From Candidatus Competibacteraceae bacterium (GTDB taxonomy: Bacteria > Pseudomonadota > Gammaproteobacteria > Competibacterales > Competibacteraceae), in assembly GCA_020445045.1 (NCBI GenBank), contig JAGRHI010000363.1, forward strand, positions 1 through 5,425: a stretch of 5,425 bases of DNA. Reading direction: 5' to 3'. Every line of letters starts with the position of its first letter. Position 1 is the stretch's first letter. Positions 1 through 5,252 of the stretch are shown here, piece after piece. The notes beneath the pieces were generated by a model. It worked only from the letters and a program-made list of their open reading frames with translations. It had not been told where the DNA came from and did not search any database. The position numbers were made by a program, and so were the translations under genes.

Positions 1-1283
1 CGGCGGGTGGCGGTGACTTGCACACTGCGGCCATCATCAGCAATCTCCAATACATGATGGAGAACCAAGGCATTGGCGATAATTACAACGCGCCGGTGTT
101 CCATTGGTGCTACAAGCGCATAGGCGAATTTGTCCCTCAATTGATCGATGAGGGCAAGGAACCGCGGGTGATGCTGGAGTATTCCGGTACCCTGTTCCAC
201 GGCTTGCGCGCCATGGGCCTGCATGATGCGCTTGATGCGCTCAAGAACGTAACCTGCAATCCGGCCTACCGGCGTGGGGTGGAGTGGTTGGGTTGTCCGT
301 GGGGTCACGCGGTGGCGCCTTCGACGCCGACGCAGGATTTTCGCCTCCACGTCAAAGCCTGGCAGCACCATTTCGCCGCTATCTTCGGGCTGGAGGCGCT
401 GGGGCGGGTACGCGGATTTTCGCCCTCGGAAATGGCCCTGCCCAACCATCCCGATATTGCCTACGAGTACATCAAGACCTTGGTGGACTGCGGCTATCAA
501 TGGCTGCTGGTGCAGGAGCATACCGTGGAGCAGCCGGAGAACGGCTGGGGACCGGAGAAAAAACATCTACCGCACCGGTTGGTCTGCACCAATTCCAAGG
601 GCGAAACGGTCAGTATCATCGCCATCGTCAAGACGCAAGGCAGCGATACCAAGCTGGTGGCGCAGATGCAGCCCTACTACGAGGCCAAGAGCCTGTCGCG
701 TTGGGAACTGGCGGGAAAATCGGTGCCGCCGCTGGTGACCCAGATCGCCGACGGCGAGAACGGCGGGGTGATGATGAACGAGTTCCCCGGCAAGTTCTTC
801 GATTCGGTGCGCGAGGCGTCCGGGTCCGACACGCCGTTCATGAATGCCACCGAGTATCTGGAGCATCTGTTTGCCTTGGGGATCAAGGAAGCCGACCTGC
901 CGACACTCCAACCGCAGTTCCAGAAACGGATTTGGGACCGGTTCCAGCCGGGTGGTGGGCCGGAGAAACTGGAAAAGGTCATCGCCGAACTCAAGCAGGA
1001 AGATGGTCGCTTCCACATGGAGGGCGGCAGTTGGACCAACGATATTTCCTGGGTGCGCGGCTACGACAACGTGCTTGGGCCGATGGAAAAGGCCAGCTCG
1101 CAATTCTTCGAGAAGGTACTGAAGCCGAAGGTCTCGCCCAGCGATCCGCGCTTTCACAATGCGCTGTTCCATCTGATGTGTTCGCAGACCAGTTGCTATC
1201 GCTACTGGGGGCAGGGGCTGTGGACCGACTACGGCCGCGAAATCTGTCGGCGGGCCAGCAGCATCGTCGAAACCGATTTTTAG
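1..1283 (+). CDS. Glycoside hydrolase family 57 protein, 5'-truncated by the window edge
   Basis: GH57 enzymes are retaining alpha-glucan-active hydrolases or transferases (amylases, 4-alpha-glucanotransferases, branching enzymes) with an incomplete TIM barrel. The frame is open to the window start (first whole codon at 3), so the TTG at 18 is an internal Leu codon and the true start lies upstream. Numbering from that Leu as 1, likely conserved regions are GCPWGHAVAP (92-101, region 2), GFSPSEMALP (133-142, Glu138 as presumed nucleophile), ADGENGG (244-250, Asp245 as presumed acid/base) and GGSWTND (336-342, region 5). Region 1, usually HQP-like, must lie in the missing N-terminus. The C-terminus has TSCYRYWGQ (391-399), echoed in the next gene. 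The gene ends with TAG at 1281-1283. It is cytoplasmic as far as visible. The family call is strong; the exact substrate cannot be read from sequence. Glycogen or maltodextrin is an inference from the family. Confidence 0.88.
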   Translation, partial: AGGGDLHTAAIISNLQYMMENQGIGDNYNAPVFHWCYKRIGEFVPQLIDEGKEPRVMLEYSGTLFHGLRAMGLHDALDALKNVTCNPAYRRGVEWLGCPWGHAVAPSTPTQDFRLHVKAWQHHFAAIFGLEALGRVRGFSPSEMALPNHPDIAYEYIKTLVDCGYQWLLVQEHTVEQPENGWGPEKKHLPHRLVCTNSKGETVSIIAIVKTQGSDTKLVAQMQPYYEAKSLSRWELAGKSVPPLVTQIADGENGGVMMNEFPGKFFDSVREASGSDTPFMNATEYLEHLFALGIKEADLPTLQPQFQKRIWDRFQPGGGPEKLEKVIAELKQEDGRFHMEGGSWTNDISWVRGYDNVLGPMEKASSQFFEKVLKPKVSPSDPRFHNALFHLMCSQTSCYRYWGQGLWTDYGREICRRASSIVETDF

Positions 1284-1302
1284 CCATCCGGGCCATTCCG
1301 CC

Positions 1303-1330
1303 GTGCCGATTTCCGATTTATCATTATAAA
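1303..1330 (+). promoter_or_regulatory. Possible sigma70-like promoter for the second GH57 gene
   Basis: An AT-rich island in an otherwise GC-rich spacer holds TATAAA at 1325-1330, five of six matches to the -10 consensus. A weak -35 candidate, GTGCCG at 1303-1308, lies 16 bp upstream with only three of six matches. If used, transcription would start near 1337, just before the hairpin at 1347-1369. The poor -35 box keeps this tentative; the second gene could instead be read from the first gene's promoter. Confidence 0.3.
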
Positions 1331-1346
1331 AAGTAGGGTCGTGGCG

Positions 1347-1369
1347 GGCGCCGGGGTCTTCCTGGCGCC
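1347..1369 (+). other. GC-rich hairpin in the spacer between the two GH57 genes
   Basis: Two copies of GGCGCC at 1347-1352 and 1364-1369 pair, and the stem continues inward through two G-C and two G-T pairs to a three-base TCT loop, giving a 10-pair stem. No T-run follows, so it is not a standard intrinsic terminator. It sits 17 bases before the Shine-Dalgarno sequence of the downstream gene. It could be an mRNA stability or processing element, or a weak terminator for the upstream gene; sequence alone does not decide. Confidence 0.5.
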
Positions 1370-1386
1370 GGTTGCCGACGAATCAC

Positions 1387-1395
1387 AGGAGGAGG
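1387..1395 (+). promoter_or_regulatory. Strong ribosome binding site before the second GH57 gene
   Basis: AGGAGGAGG contains two overlapping AGGAGG cores (1387-1392 and 1390-1395). The second core is 9 bases from the ATG at 1405, a good spacing. An out-of-frame ATG at 1398 lies between the site and the real start, and an in-frame TGA at 1399-1401 rules out any earlier start in the GH57 frame. Confidence 0.8.
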
Positions 1396-1404
1396 GCATG
1401 AATC

Positions 1405-2592
1405 ATGGCGGACACCTTCTATCATGCGCTGGTGCTGAATCTGCACCAACCACCCGGCAATCTGGAGCATTTGTGGGAGCACAACGAATGGGAGGCCAGG
1501 GAAATTCTGTTTGCCATGGACCGTATTCCCCGTTCGCTGTGGGATTATCAGGACATCGGCCGGATTCACTTGGCGCTGTCCGGCACCTTATTGGAGGTGC
1601 TGTCGAATCCCGATTTTCAAAACCGGGTGTACGGAGCCGTGGATTGCGGCTCGTTGCTCTGGTATCTGCAAAATAACCGGGTCATCGATATTCTCGGCAC
1701 CGGTTACTATCACCCCGTATTACCGCTGATCCCGCCCGCCGACTGGGAAGCTCACCTGGACCGCTGGCAACGGATTGCCCGCCATTTGTTCTTCCGCGGC
1801 AATTTTCAGGGATTCTGGCCGCCGGAGATGGGGTTCTGCATGGAGATGATCCCCATGCTGCGCCGGTTGGGTTACCGCTTCGTGCTGGTGGATTGCGAGC
1901 ACGTGCGACCGGTCACGCCGATGAGCTGGCAGGAATTGCGCTACCGGCCCCACTTCGCTCGATTCGGCGATGAGGAAATCATCGTGATCGTGCGGGACCG
2001 GGATCTGTCGAATGCCCAGGAGTCGGGCATGGAGCTGGAATGGTTCGTTCGGGAGGTCCAAGAGCGGACGAAAGAGTGCGATTTCGCGCCGCTGGTGACG
2101 ACCTGCACCGATGGTGGAAACGGCGGCTGGTTTCGCAACGTCACCCCCGGTAGCAACTTCTGGGACGCCTTTTACAAGCCGCTGCTGAATGCGGCGCGAG
2201 CCGGCCAGCACGCGATCCGACCGACCTTCATCAAGGATTATCTCGATCGATTCGGCGCCGACGGCGAGGTGACGATCGGACCGGGTGCGTGGAACACCGG
2301 CTGGCATGACGGTCGTGATTTCCTGCAATGGAAGGGTTCGCAGGCGCAGCAGGATGCGCTGACGCGGGTCGATGAGATCAGTCAGGCCGTGCAAGCCGCG
2401 CTGCGCAACGCCGCCTATATCGGCTCGCGCAGTCCGGAATTGCTCGATTTGCTGGAGGACGCGCACTGGCGAGTGTTGCGGGCGGAAACCAGTTGCAATT
2501 TTTTCTGGGGCGATGCTTGGGTGATGCGTTGCCACGCCGATCTCGACCAAGCCTGTGAATGCCTGGAGCGAGCCAACGCTTGTTTCGTCTGA
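1405..2592 (+). CDS. Glycoside hydrolase family 57 protein (395 aa)
   Basis: This is a second, complete GH57 enzyme, predicted to act on alpha-1,4- or alpha-1,6-glucans in the cytoplasm (no signal peptide). The conserved regions appear in order: LHQP at 13-16 (region 1), GYYHPVLPL at 100-108 (region 2), GFWPPEMGF at 136-144 with Glu141 as presumed nucleophile (region 3), TDGGNGG at 235-241 with Asp236 as presumed acid/base (region 4), and GAWNTGWHDG at 294-303 (region 5). The region 4 motif reads DGGNGG where the upstream paralogue has DGENGG, so a usually conserved Glu is replaced. A C-terminal TSCNFFWGD (362-370) parallels the upstream protein. ATG 1405 is set by the strong AGGAGG and an upstream in-frame stop. 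At about 400 residues it is a short GH57 form. The family is secure; amylase, glucanotransferase or debranching activity cannot be separated here. Confidence 0.9.
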   Translation: MADTFYHALVLNLHQPPGNLEHLWEHNEWEAREILFAMDRIPRSLWDYQDIGRIHLALSGTLLEVLSNPDFQNRVYGAVDCGSLLWYLQNNRVIDILGTGYYHPVLPLIPPADWEAHLDRWQRIARHLFFRGNFQGFWPPEMGFCMEMIPMLRRLGYRFVLVDCEHVRPVTPMSWQELRYRPHFARFGDEEIIVIVRDRDLSNAQESGMELEWFVREVQERTKECDFAPLVTTCTDGGNGGWFRNVTPGSNFWDAFYKPLLNAARAGQHAIRPTFIKDYLDRFGADGEVTIGPGAWNTGWHDGRDFLQWKGSQAQQDALTRVDEISQAVQAALRNAAYIGSRSPELLDLLEDAHWRVLRAETSCNFFWGDAWVMRCHADLDQACECLERANACFV

Positions 2593-2607
2593 ACGAATCC
2601 GTCGAGG

Positions 2608-2641
2608 AGGGGGTGTGAGCGGGCAACCGCTTCGACCCCCT
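2608..2641. terminator. Hairpin between convergent genes, possible bidirectional terminator
   Basis: AGGGGGT at 2608-2614 pairs with ACCCCCT at 2635-2641. After a 2x2 internal loop and a G-T pair, AGCGG at 2618-2622 pairs with CCGCT at 2627-2631 around a GCAA (GNRA-type) tetraloop. It lies between the stop of the GH57 gene (2592) and the stop of the thioredoxin-like gene on the other strand (2653), where a shared terminator is expected. Neither strand has a clear T-tail after the stem, so efficiency as an intrinsic terminator is uncertain. Confidence 0.5.
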
Positions 2642-2652
2642 TGTCCCACACG

Positions 2653-3153
2653 CTACAACATTCCCGCAATCGTGTTCCGCAGTTCGGGCATGTCCAGTAA
2701 GCCCAGCCGATATTGCACGATGCGTCCCTCCGGCGAGACCAGCACCGAGGTGGGGGTTAGTCGTACATTGTCGAATTCGCGGGCGATGCGTTCCTCGCTA
2801 TCCAGGACGATGGGGTAGGGAATTTGCCGTTGCCGCGCCATGGCGCGCACCTGCTCTGGCGGATCGTAGGCCATGGCGACCCCGATGATTTCCAAGCCTT
2901 TCGGGTTTAGTTCCCGATACAGTTCGATCAAGTGTGGTATTTCCTCGACGCAGGACGGGCAAGTCGTCGCCCAGAACGTGACCAACACCGGCTTACCGCG
3001 TAGCTGCTCCAGAGTCAAGGTACGGCCGTCCAGGGTTTGCCCAACCAGCGGCGGCGCCTCGCGTAGACCGGCGGGCATGAACCAGACCGCGGCGAATGCC
3101 AGGACCACCACCAGCGCAAGGCCGGCGATGGCGGTTTCTTTGTGCAATTTCAC
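2653..3153 (-). CDS. TlpA/ResA-family membrane-anchored thiol-disulfide oxidoreductase (166 aa)
   Basis: A thioredoxin-fold protein predicted to be tethered to the inner membrane with its domain in the periplasm, where such proteins reduce disulfides in partners, often during cytochrome c maturation or envelope repair. Residues 8-26 are a hydrophobic segment after a short basic N-terminus (signal anchor, no lipobox seen). Next come a GQTLDGRTLTLEQLRGKPV strand region (38-56) and the active site WATTCPSC (61-68, Cys65/Cys68). The cis-proline motif LTPTS (132-136, Pro134) and SPEGRIV (140-146) follow. The start chosen is a GTG at 3153: GGGAGA lies 8 bases upstream and the protein then opens directly into the membrane anchor. 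A longer reading from ATG at 3234 adds 27 polar residues and lacks such support. It is convergent with the GH57 gene and divergent from argC. Its specific partner is unknown. Confidence 0.86.
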   Translation of the reverse strand: MKLHKETAIAGLALVVVLAFAAVWFMPAGLREAPPLVGQTLDGRTLTLEQLRGKPVLVTFWATTCPSCVEEIPHLIELYRELNPKGLEIIGVAMAYDPPEQVRAMARQRQIPYPIVLDSEERIAREFDNVRLTPTSVLVSPEGRIVQYRLGLLDMPELRNTIAGML

Positions 3154-3276
3154 GGCAAGGATCTCCCGCGATGATGGGGTTGCGGTGGAGTCTGGTCGAA
3201 ATACCGAACCAGTACCGGAATGAAACCGCCGCAACCATCAAAAGTGGCGGCGCCATTATGCCAGAACGTACCGGGT

Positions 3277-3304
3277 TTGCGCGGGATGGCCAACACCGTA
3301 TGAT
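3277..3304 (+). promoter_or_regulatory. Candidate promoter for argC
   Basis: TATGAT at 3299-3304 matches five of six -10 positions, and TTGCGC at 3277-3282 is a weak -35 (three of six) with 16 bp spacing. Transcription would begin near 3311, about 30 bases before the argC ATG. No arginine-repressor (ARG box) palindrome was recognised in the 3154-3340 divergent spacer. A short inverted repeat CGCCGC/GCGGCG (3227-3232 and 3247-3252) also lies in the spacer, without an assigned role. Confidence 0.4.
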
Positions 3305-3340
3305 GCGCGTTGTTCAGAAAGCGATTGCGGGTACTGAGAC

Positions 3341-4372
3341 ATGATCAAGGCAGGCATTGTCGGTGGGACGGGCTATACCGGCGTCGAATTGTTGCGGTTG
3401 CTGGCGGTGCATCCGGAAGTGGAACTGGCGGTGATCACTTCGCGCGGCGAAAAGGGCCTTCCGGTCAGCACGCTGTTTCCCAACCTGCGCGGCCGAGTGG
3501 ATCTGGCCTTCGTCGAGCCGGACGACACCGTGCTGAAGGGTTGCGACGTGGTGTTTTTCGCCACCCCCAACGGCACCGCCATGCGAAGCACACCGGCGCT
3601 GTTGGAAGCGGGCGTCAAGGTCATCGATCTGGCCGCCGATTTCCGATTGCGGCGGACCGAAGACTGGGAGCGTTGGTATGGCATGCCGCACACTTGTCCG
3701 GATTTGTTGGCGGAGGCTGTGTATGGCTTGCCCGAGGTCAATCGCGCCGCGATCCGCTCCGCCCGTTTGGTGGCGAATCCCGGCTGCTATCCAACGGCCG
3801 TGCAACTGGGTTTTTTGCCGTTGCTGGAAGCCGGTGTGATCGATCCGCAATCGCTGATCGCCGACGCCAAATCCGGGGTCAGCGGCGCCGGGCGCAAGGC
3901 CGAGATCGGTATCTTGCTGACCGAGGCGGGCGATAACTTCAAGGCCTACAACGTGTCGGGACATCGCCATCTGCCGGAAATTCGCCAGGGGTTGGCGGTG
4001 GTGGCCGGCGATTCGCTGGATCTGGTGTTCGTGCCGCACTTGATACCGATGATCCGCGGTATTCACGCGACCTTGTATGCGACCCTGACCACTCCCGATG
4101 TCGATTTGCAGGCGCTCTTCGAACAGCGTTACGGTTCGGAGCCGTTCGTGGATGTCCTGCCGCCACATTCCCATCCCGAGACCCGCAGCGTGCGTGGAGC
4201 GAATCAGTGTCGGGTGGCGGTGCATCGGCCGAGCAACGGCAAGACCGTGGTGGTGTTGTCGGTGATCGATAATCTGGTCAAGGGGGCTGCGGGACAGGCG
4301 GTGCAGAATATGAACCTGATGTTCGGCTTGCCGGAAATCGCCGGTTTGGATGGTATTGCCCTGTTGCCCTGA
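3341..4372 (+). CDS. argC: N-acetyl-gamma-glutamyl-phosphate reductase (343 aa)
   Basis: ArgC makes N-acetylglutamate semialdehyde by NADPH-dependent reduction of N-acetylglutamyl phosphate, the third step of arginine biosynthesis in the cytoplasm. The N-terminal Rossmann motif GGTGYTG is at residues 8-14. FFATPNGTA (72-80) and DLAADFRLR (96-104) are typical ArgC blocks. The catalytic cysteine is in NPGCYPTA (Cys149), followed by KSGVSGAGR (177-185). The HRHLPEI segment (208-214) holds the expected catalytic histidine, and PHLIPMIRGIHAT follows. Length is normal for the bacterial ArgC family of about 340 residues. ATG 3341 is the earliest possible start because an in-frame TGA sits at 3335-3337; the Shine-Dalgarno is weak. 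Intact, with no missing key residue. The next gene, erpA, has its own promoter, so the two are probably separate units. Confidence 0.97.
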   Translation: MIKAGIVGGTGYTGVELLRLLAVHPEVELAVITSRGEKGLPVSTLFPNLRGRVDLAFVEPDDTVLKGCDVVFFATPNGTAMRSTPALLEAGVKVIDLAADFRLRRTEDWERWYGMPHTCPDLLAEAVYGLPEVNRAAIRSARLVANPGCYPTAVQLGFLPLLEAGVIDPQSLIADAKSGVSGAGRKAEIGILLTEAGDNFKAYNVSGHRHLPEIRQGLAVVAGDSLDLVFVPHLIPMIRGIHATLYATLTTPDVDLQALFEQRYGSEPFVDVLPPHSHPETRSVRGANQCRVAVHRPSNGKTVVVLSVIDNLVKGAAGQAVQNMNLMFGLPEIAGLDGIALLP

Positions 4373-4479
4373 AGCCGGAATCATGGCTGTTGATGGGTGT
4401 TTCCTTATGATTGGAACAGATGGTGTGATGGGAAGGAATCGAACGGATGGATTGGCGTTGGCCGTGGCGCGACCAAACT

Positions 4480-4504
4480 ATTCTTGACCTCCAGGGTCAA
4501 CAAT
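4480..4504. promoter_or_regulatory. 25 bp palindrome resembling a type-1 IscR operator
   Basis: Arms ATTCTTGACC (4480-4489) and GGTCAACAAT (4495-4504) are inverted repeats matching at nine of ten positions around a 5 bp centre. Arm length, spacer and core resemble the E. coli type-1 IscR site as I recall it (arms ATASYYGACT and AGTCRRSTAT with 5 bp between). I count about 16 of 20 arm positions in agreement, while the usually AT-rich centre is GC-rich here. It overlaps the -35 box of the erpA promoter, where a bound regulator would repress. IscR control of erpA is established in E. coli; here it is inferred. Confidence 0.6.
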
Positions 4505-4512
4505 CGGACAAT
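4484..4512 (+). promoter_or_regulatory. Sigma70-like promoter for erpA
   Basis: TTGACC at 4484-4489 (five of six matches to the -35 consensus) is followed after exactly 17 bp by GACAAT at 4507-4512 (four of six matches to -10). Transcription would start near 4519, giving a leader of about 34 bases. The -35 element lies inside the left arm of the 4480-4504 palindrome, which suggests repression by occlusion. Confidence 0.6.
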
Positions 4513-4538
4513 CAGTCCAAATTAATCCATCTTGTTAA

Positions 4539-4545
4539 GAGAGGA
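4539..4545 (+). promoter_or_regulatory. Ribosome binding site that fixes the erpA start
   Basis: GAGAGGA at 4539-4545 lies 7 bases before the ATG at 4553. It supports that start over an in-frame TTG at 4532, which lies upstream of the site and would add seven residues absent from known family members. Confidence 0.75.
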
Positions 4546-4552
4546 TCGAGCC

Positions 4553-4915
4553 ATGAGCGCAACCGTCGAAACGTTTGTTCCTACTGATGATCCACTATTG
4601 TTCACCGATGCCGCGGCACTGAAGGTCAAGGGATTGCTCGAAGAAGAGGCAAACCCCAACCTAATGTTGCGCGTGTTCATTTCCGGCGGTGGTTGCTCCG
4701 GTTTTCAATACGGTTTTACCTTCGACGAAGCGCTGAGCGACGGCGATACCGTGGTGGAAAATCACGGCGTGAAGTTGTTGATTGATCCGATGAGCTTCCA
4801 GTATCTGGTCGGTGCCGAGATCGACTATACCGAGGGACTGGAAGGGGCGCAGTTTGTCATCCGCAACCCCAACGCCGTCACCACTTGCGGCTGCGGTTCG
4901 TCCTTTTCCGCCTGA
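4553..4915 (+). CDS. erpA: A-type iron-sulfur cluster carrier/insertion protein ErpA (120 aa)
   Basis: ErpA receives Fe-S clusters from the assembly scaffold and delivers them to apo-enzymes in the cytoplasm; in E. coli its targets include the IspG/IspH isoprenoid enzymes. The three ligand cysteines of the HesB/IscA fold are all present: Cys48 in SGGGCSGFQYGFTFDE, and Cys112 and Cys114 in TCGCGSSFS. The 64- and 66-residue gaps match E. coli ErpA. The DPMSFQYLVGAEIDYTEGLEGAQF stretch (78-101) and the CGCGSSFS ending favour ErpA over IscA or SufA. Length is close to the 114 residues of the E. coli protein, with a slightly longer N-terminus. The start at 4553 follows a good Shine-Dalgarno. A dedicated promoter with an IscR-like operator lies upstream and a strong hairpin downstream, so it is probably a single-gene unit. 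Confidence 0.96.
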   Translation: MSATVETFVPTDDPLLFTDAAALKVKGLLEEEANPNLMLRVFISGGGCSGFQYGFTFDEALSDGDTVVENHGVKLLIDPMSFQYLVGAEIDYTEGLEGAQFVIRNPNAVTTCGCGSSFSA

Positions 4916-4931
4916 ATAACGCCTGCCACCT

Positions 4932-4969
4932 AGCGGGACCGTGGGTCCCGCTCGCGGAATCTTCTTCCG
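4932..4969 (+). terminator. erpA: Hairpin terminator after erpA, with a second small hairpin
   Basis: AGCGGGACC (4932-4940) and GGTCCCGCT (4944-4952) form a perfect 9 bp stem with a GTG loop, starting 16 bases after the erpA stop. A second short stem, CGGAA (4955-4959) with TTCCG (4965-4969), follows at once; its loop and 3' arm are pyrimidine-rich (TCTTCTTCC) rather than a pure T-tail. Position and stem strength suit termination; the absence of a clean T-run leaves Rho-assisted ending or 3'-end protection possible. Confidence 0.6.
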
Positions 4970-5078
4970 TCCCCAAAGTTTCACGTCCCAGCGCCTCTTG
5001 ATAGCCAAAAGCAGGTTGGCGTCGCTGCCTGCGCGAGCGCTCTCGAGAATTTATCGATCGGGCGAATCATGGATTCTT

Positions 5079-5108
5079 TTGCCAGCTCGCTTCGGTTTTC
5101 ATGATATT
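5079..5108 (+). promoter_or_regulatory. tyrS: Possible tyrS promoter
   Basis: TTGCCA at 5079-5084 matches five of six -35 positions and GATATT at 5103-5108 matches four of six -10 positions with 18 bp spacing. A second AT-rich hexamer, GATAAT at 5110-5115, is a better -10 by itself but has no good -35 at normal distance. Either would give a tyrS leader of roughly 130 bases. Confidence 0.35.
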
Positions 5109-5195
5109 CGATAATTCCAAAAACCTTTTCAAGGCTCAAAAACCGTTGGTTGTAAGACCGGTGGGTCCTGTTTTTCGGCGTGAATCACCTTTCAA

Positions 5196-5220
5196 TCCCG
5201 GCTCAGGCCAGCGGCCGGGA
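5196..5220 (+). other. Hairpin in the tyrS leader, followed by a T-run
   Basis: TCCCGGC (5196-5202) pairs perfectly with GCCGGGA (5214-5220) around an 11-base loop. Nine bases later a run of six T (5230-5235) occurs, just before the tyrS Shine-Dalgarno. The gap between stem and T-run is too long for a textbook terminator, but the pairing could modulate tyrS expression. No T-box signature was recognised. Confidence 0.4.
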
Positions 5221-5241
5221 AGGTCCGAATTTTTTATTGTT

Positions 5242-5246
5242 GAGGA
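5242..5246 (+). promoter_or_regulatory. tyrS: Ribosome binding site that decides the tyrS start
   Basis: GAGGA lies 6 bases before ATG 5253. A second in-frame ATG at 5247 directly abuts the site with no spacing, so 5253 is the better start. An in-frame TGA at 5241-5243 excludes anything earlier. Confidence 0.7.
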
Positions 5247-5252
5247 ATGCGT

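Larger units (their letters stand above)
4916..5252. other. Non-coding spacer between erpA and tyrS (337 bp)
   Basis: Apart from the erpA hairpins near its start, and a possible promoter and leader hairpin towards tyrS, I see no gene here. Short open frames in it have no ribosome binding site and no recognisable product. GC content falls from about 5045 onward, consistent with a promoter and leader region. No tRNA cloverleaf, insertion-sequence end or repeat array was found. In related gammaproteobacteria as I recall them, anmK and an M23 peptidase gene lie at this place; I saw no remnant of either. Confidence 0.6.

Noticed and set aside
18..20. TTG at 18 as the start of the first GH57 gene
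   Set aside because: The frame is open to the window edge and the N-terminal region of GH57 is missing, so the codon is internal.
284..1336. 350-codon plus-strand frame overlapping the first GH57 gene
   Set aside because: Arg/Gly/Ala-rich shadow frame with no domain, lying inside a real coding frame.
1720..2649. 309-codon open frame on the minus strand across the second GH57 gene
   Set aside because: Antisense to a gene with all five GH57 motifs; the composition is typical of a shadow frame and no motif is visible.
3154..3234. 27-residue N-terminal extension of the TlpA-like protein from ATG 3234
   Set aside because: The extension is polar and would place the signal anchor away from the N-terminus; the GTG at 3153 has a well-spaced GGGAGA.
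3314..4384. 356-codon open frame on the minus strand across argC
   Set aside because: It is the antisense shadow of an intact, clearly recognised argC in high-GC DNA; the product is rich in His, Gln and Arg with no recognisable domain.
4383..4487. 34-codon open frame between argC and erpA
   Set aside because: No Shine-Dalgarno, no recognisable product, and it runs into the erpA promoter and operator.
4532..4552. TTG start seven codons upstream for erpA
   Set aside because: The Shine-Dalgarno GAGAGGA lies downstream of this TTG, 7 bases before ATG 4553.
4916..5252. Possible tRNA, T-box or remnant of anmK in the erpA-tyrS spacer
   Set aside because: No cloverleaf arms, no T-box sequence and no frame resembling AnmK could be found.
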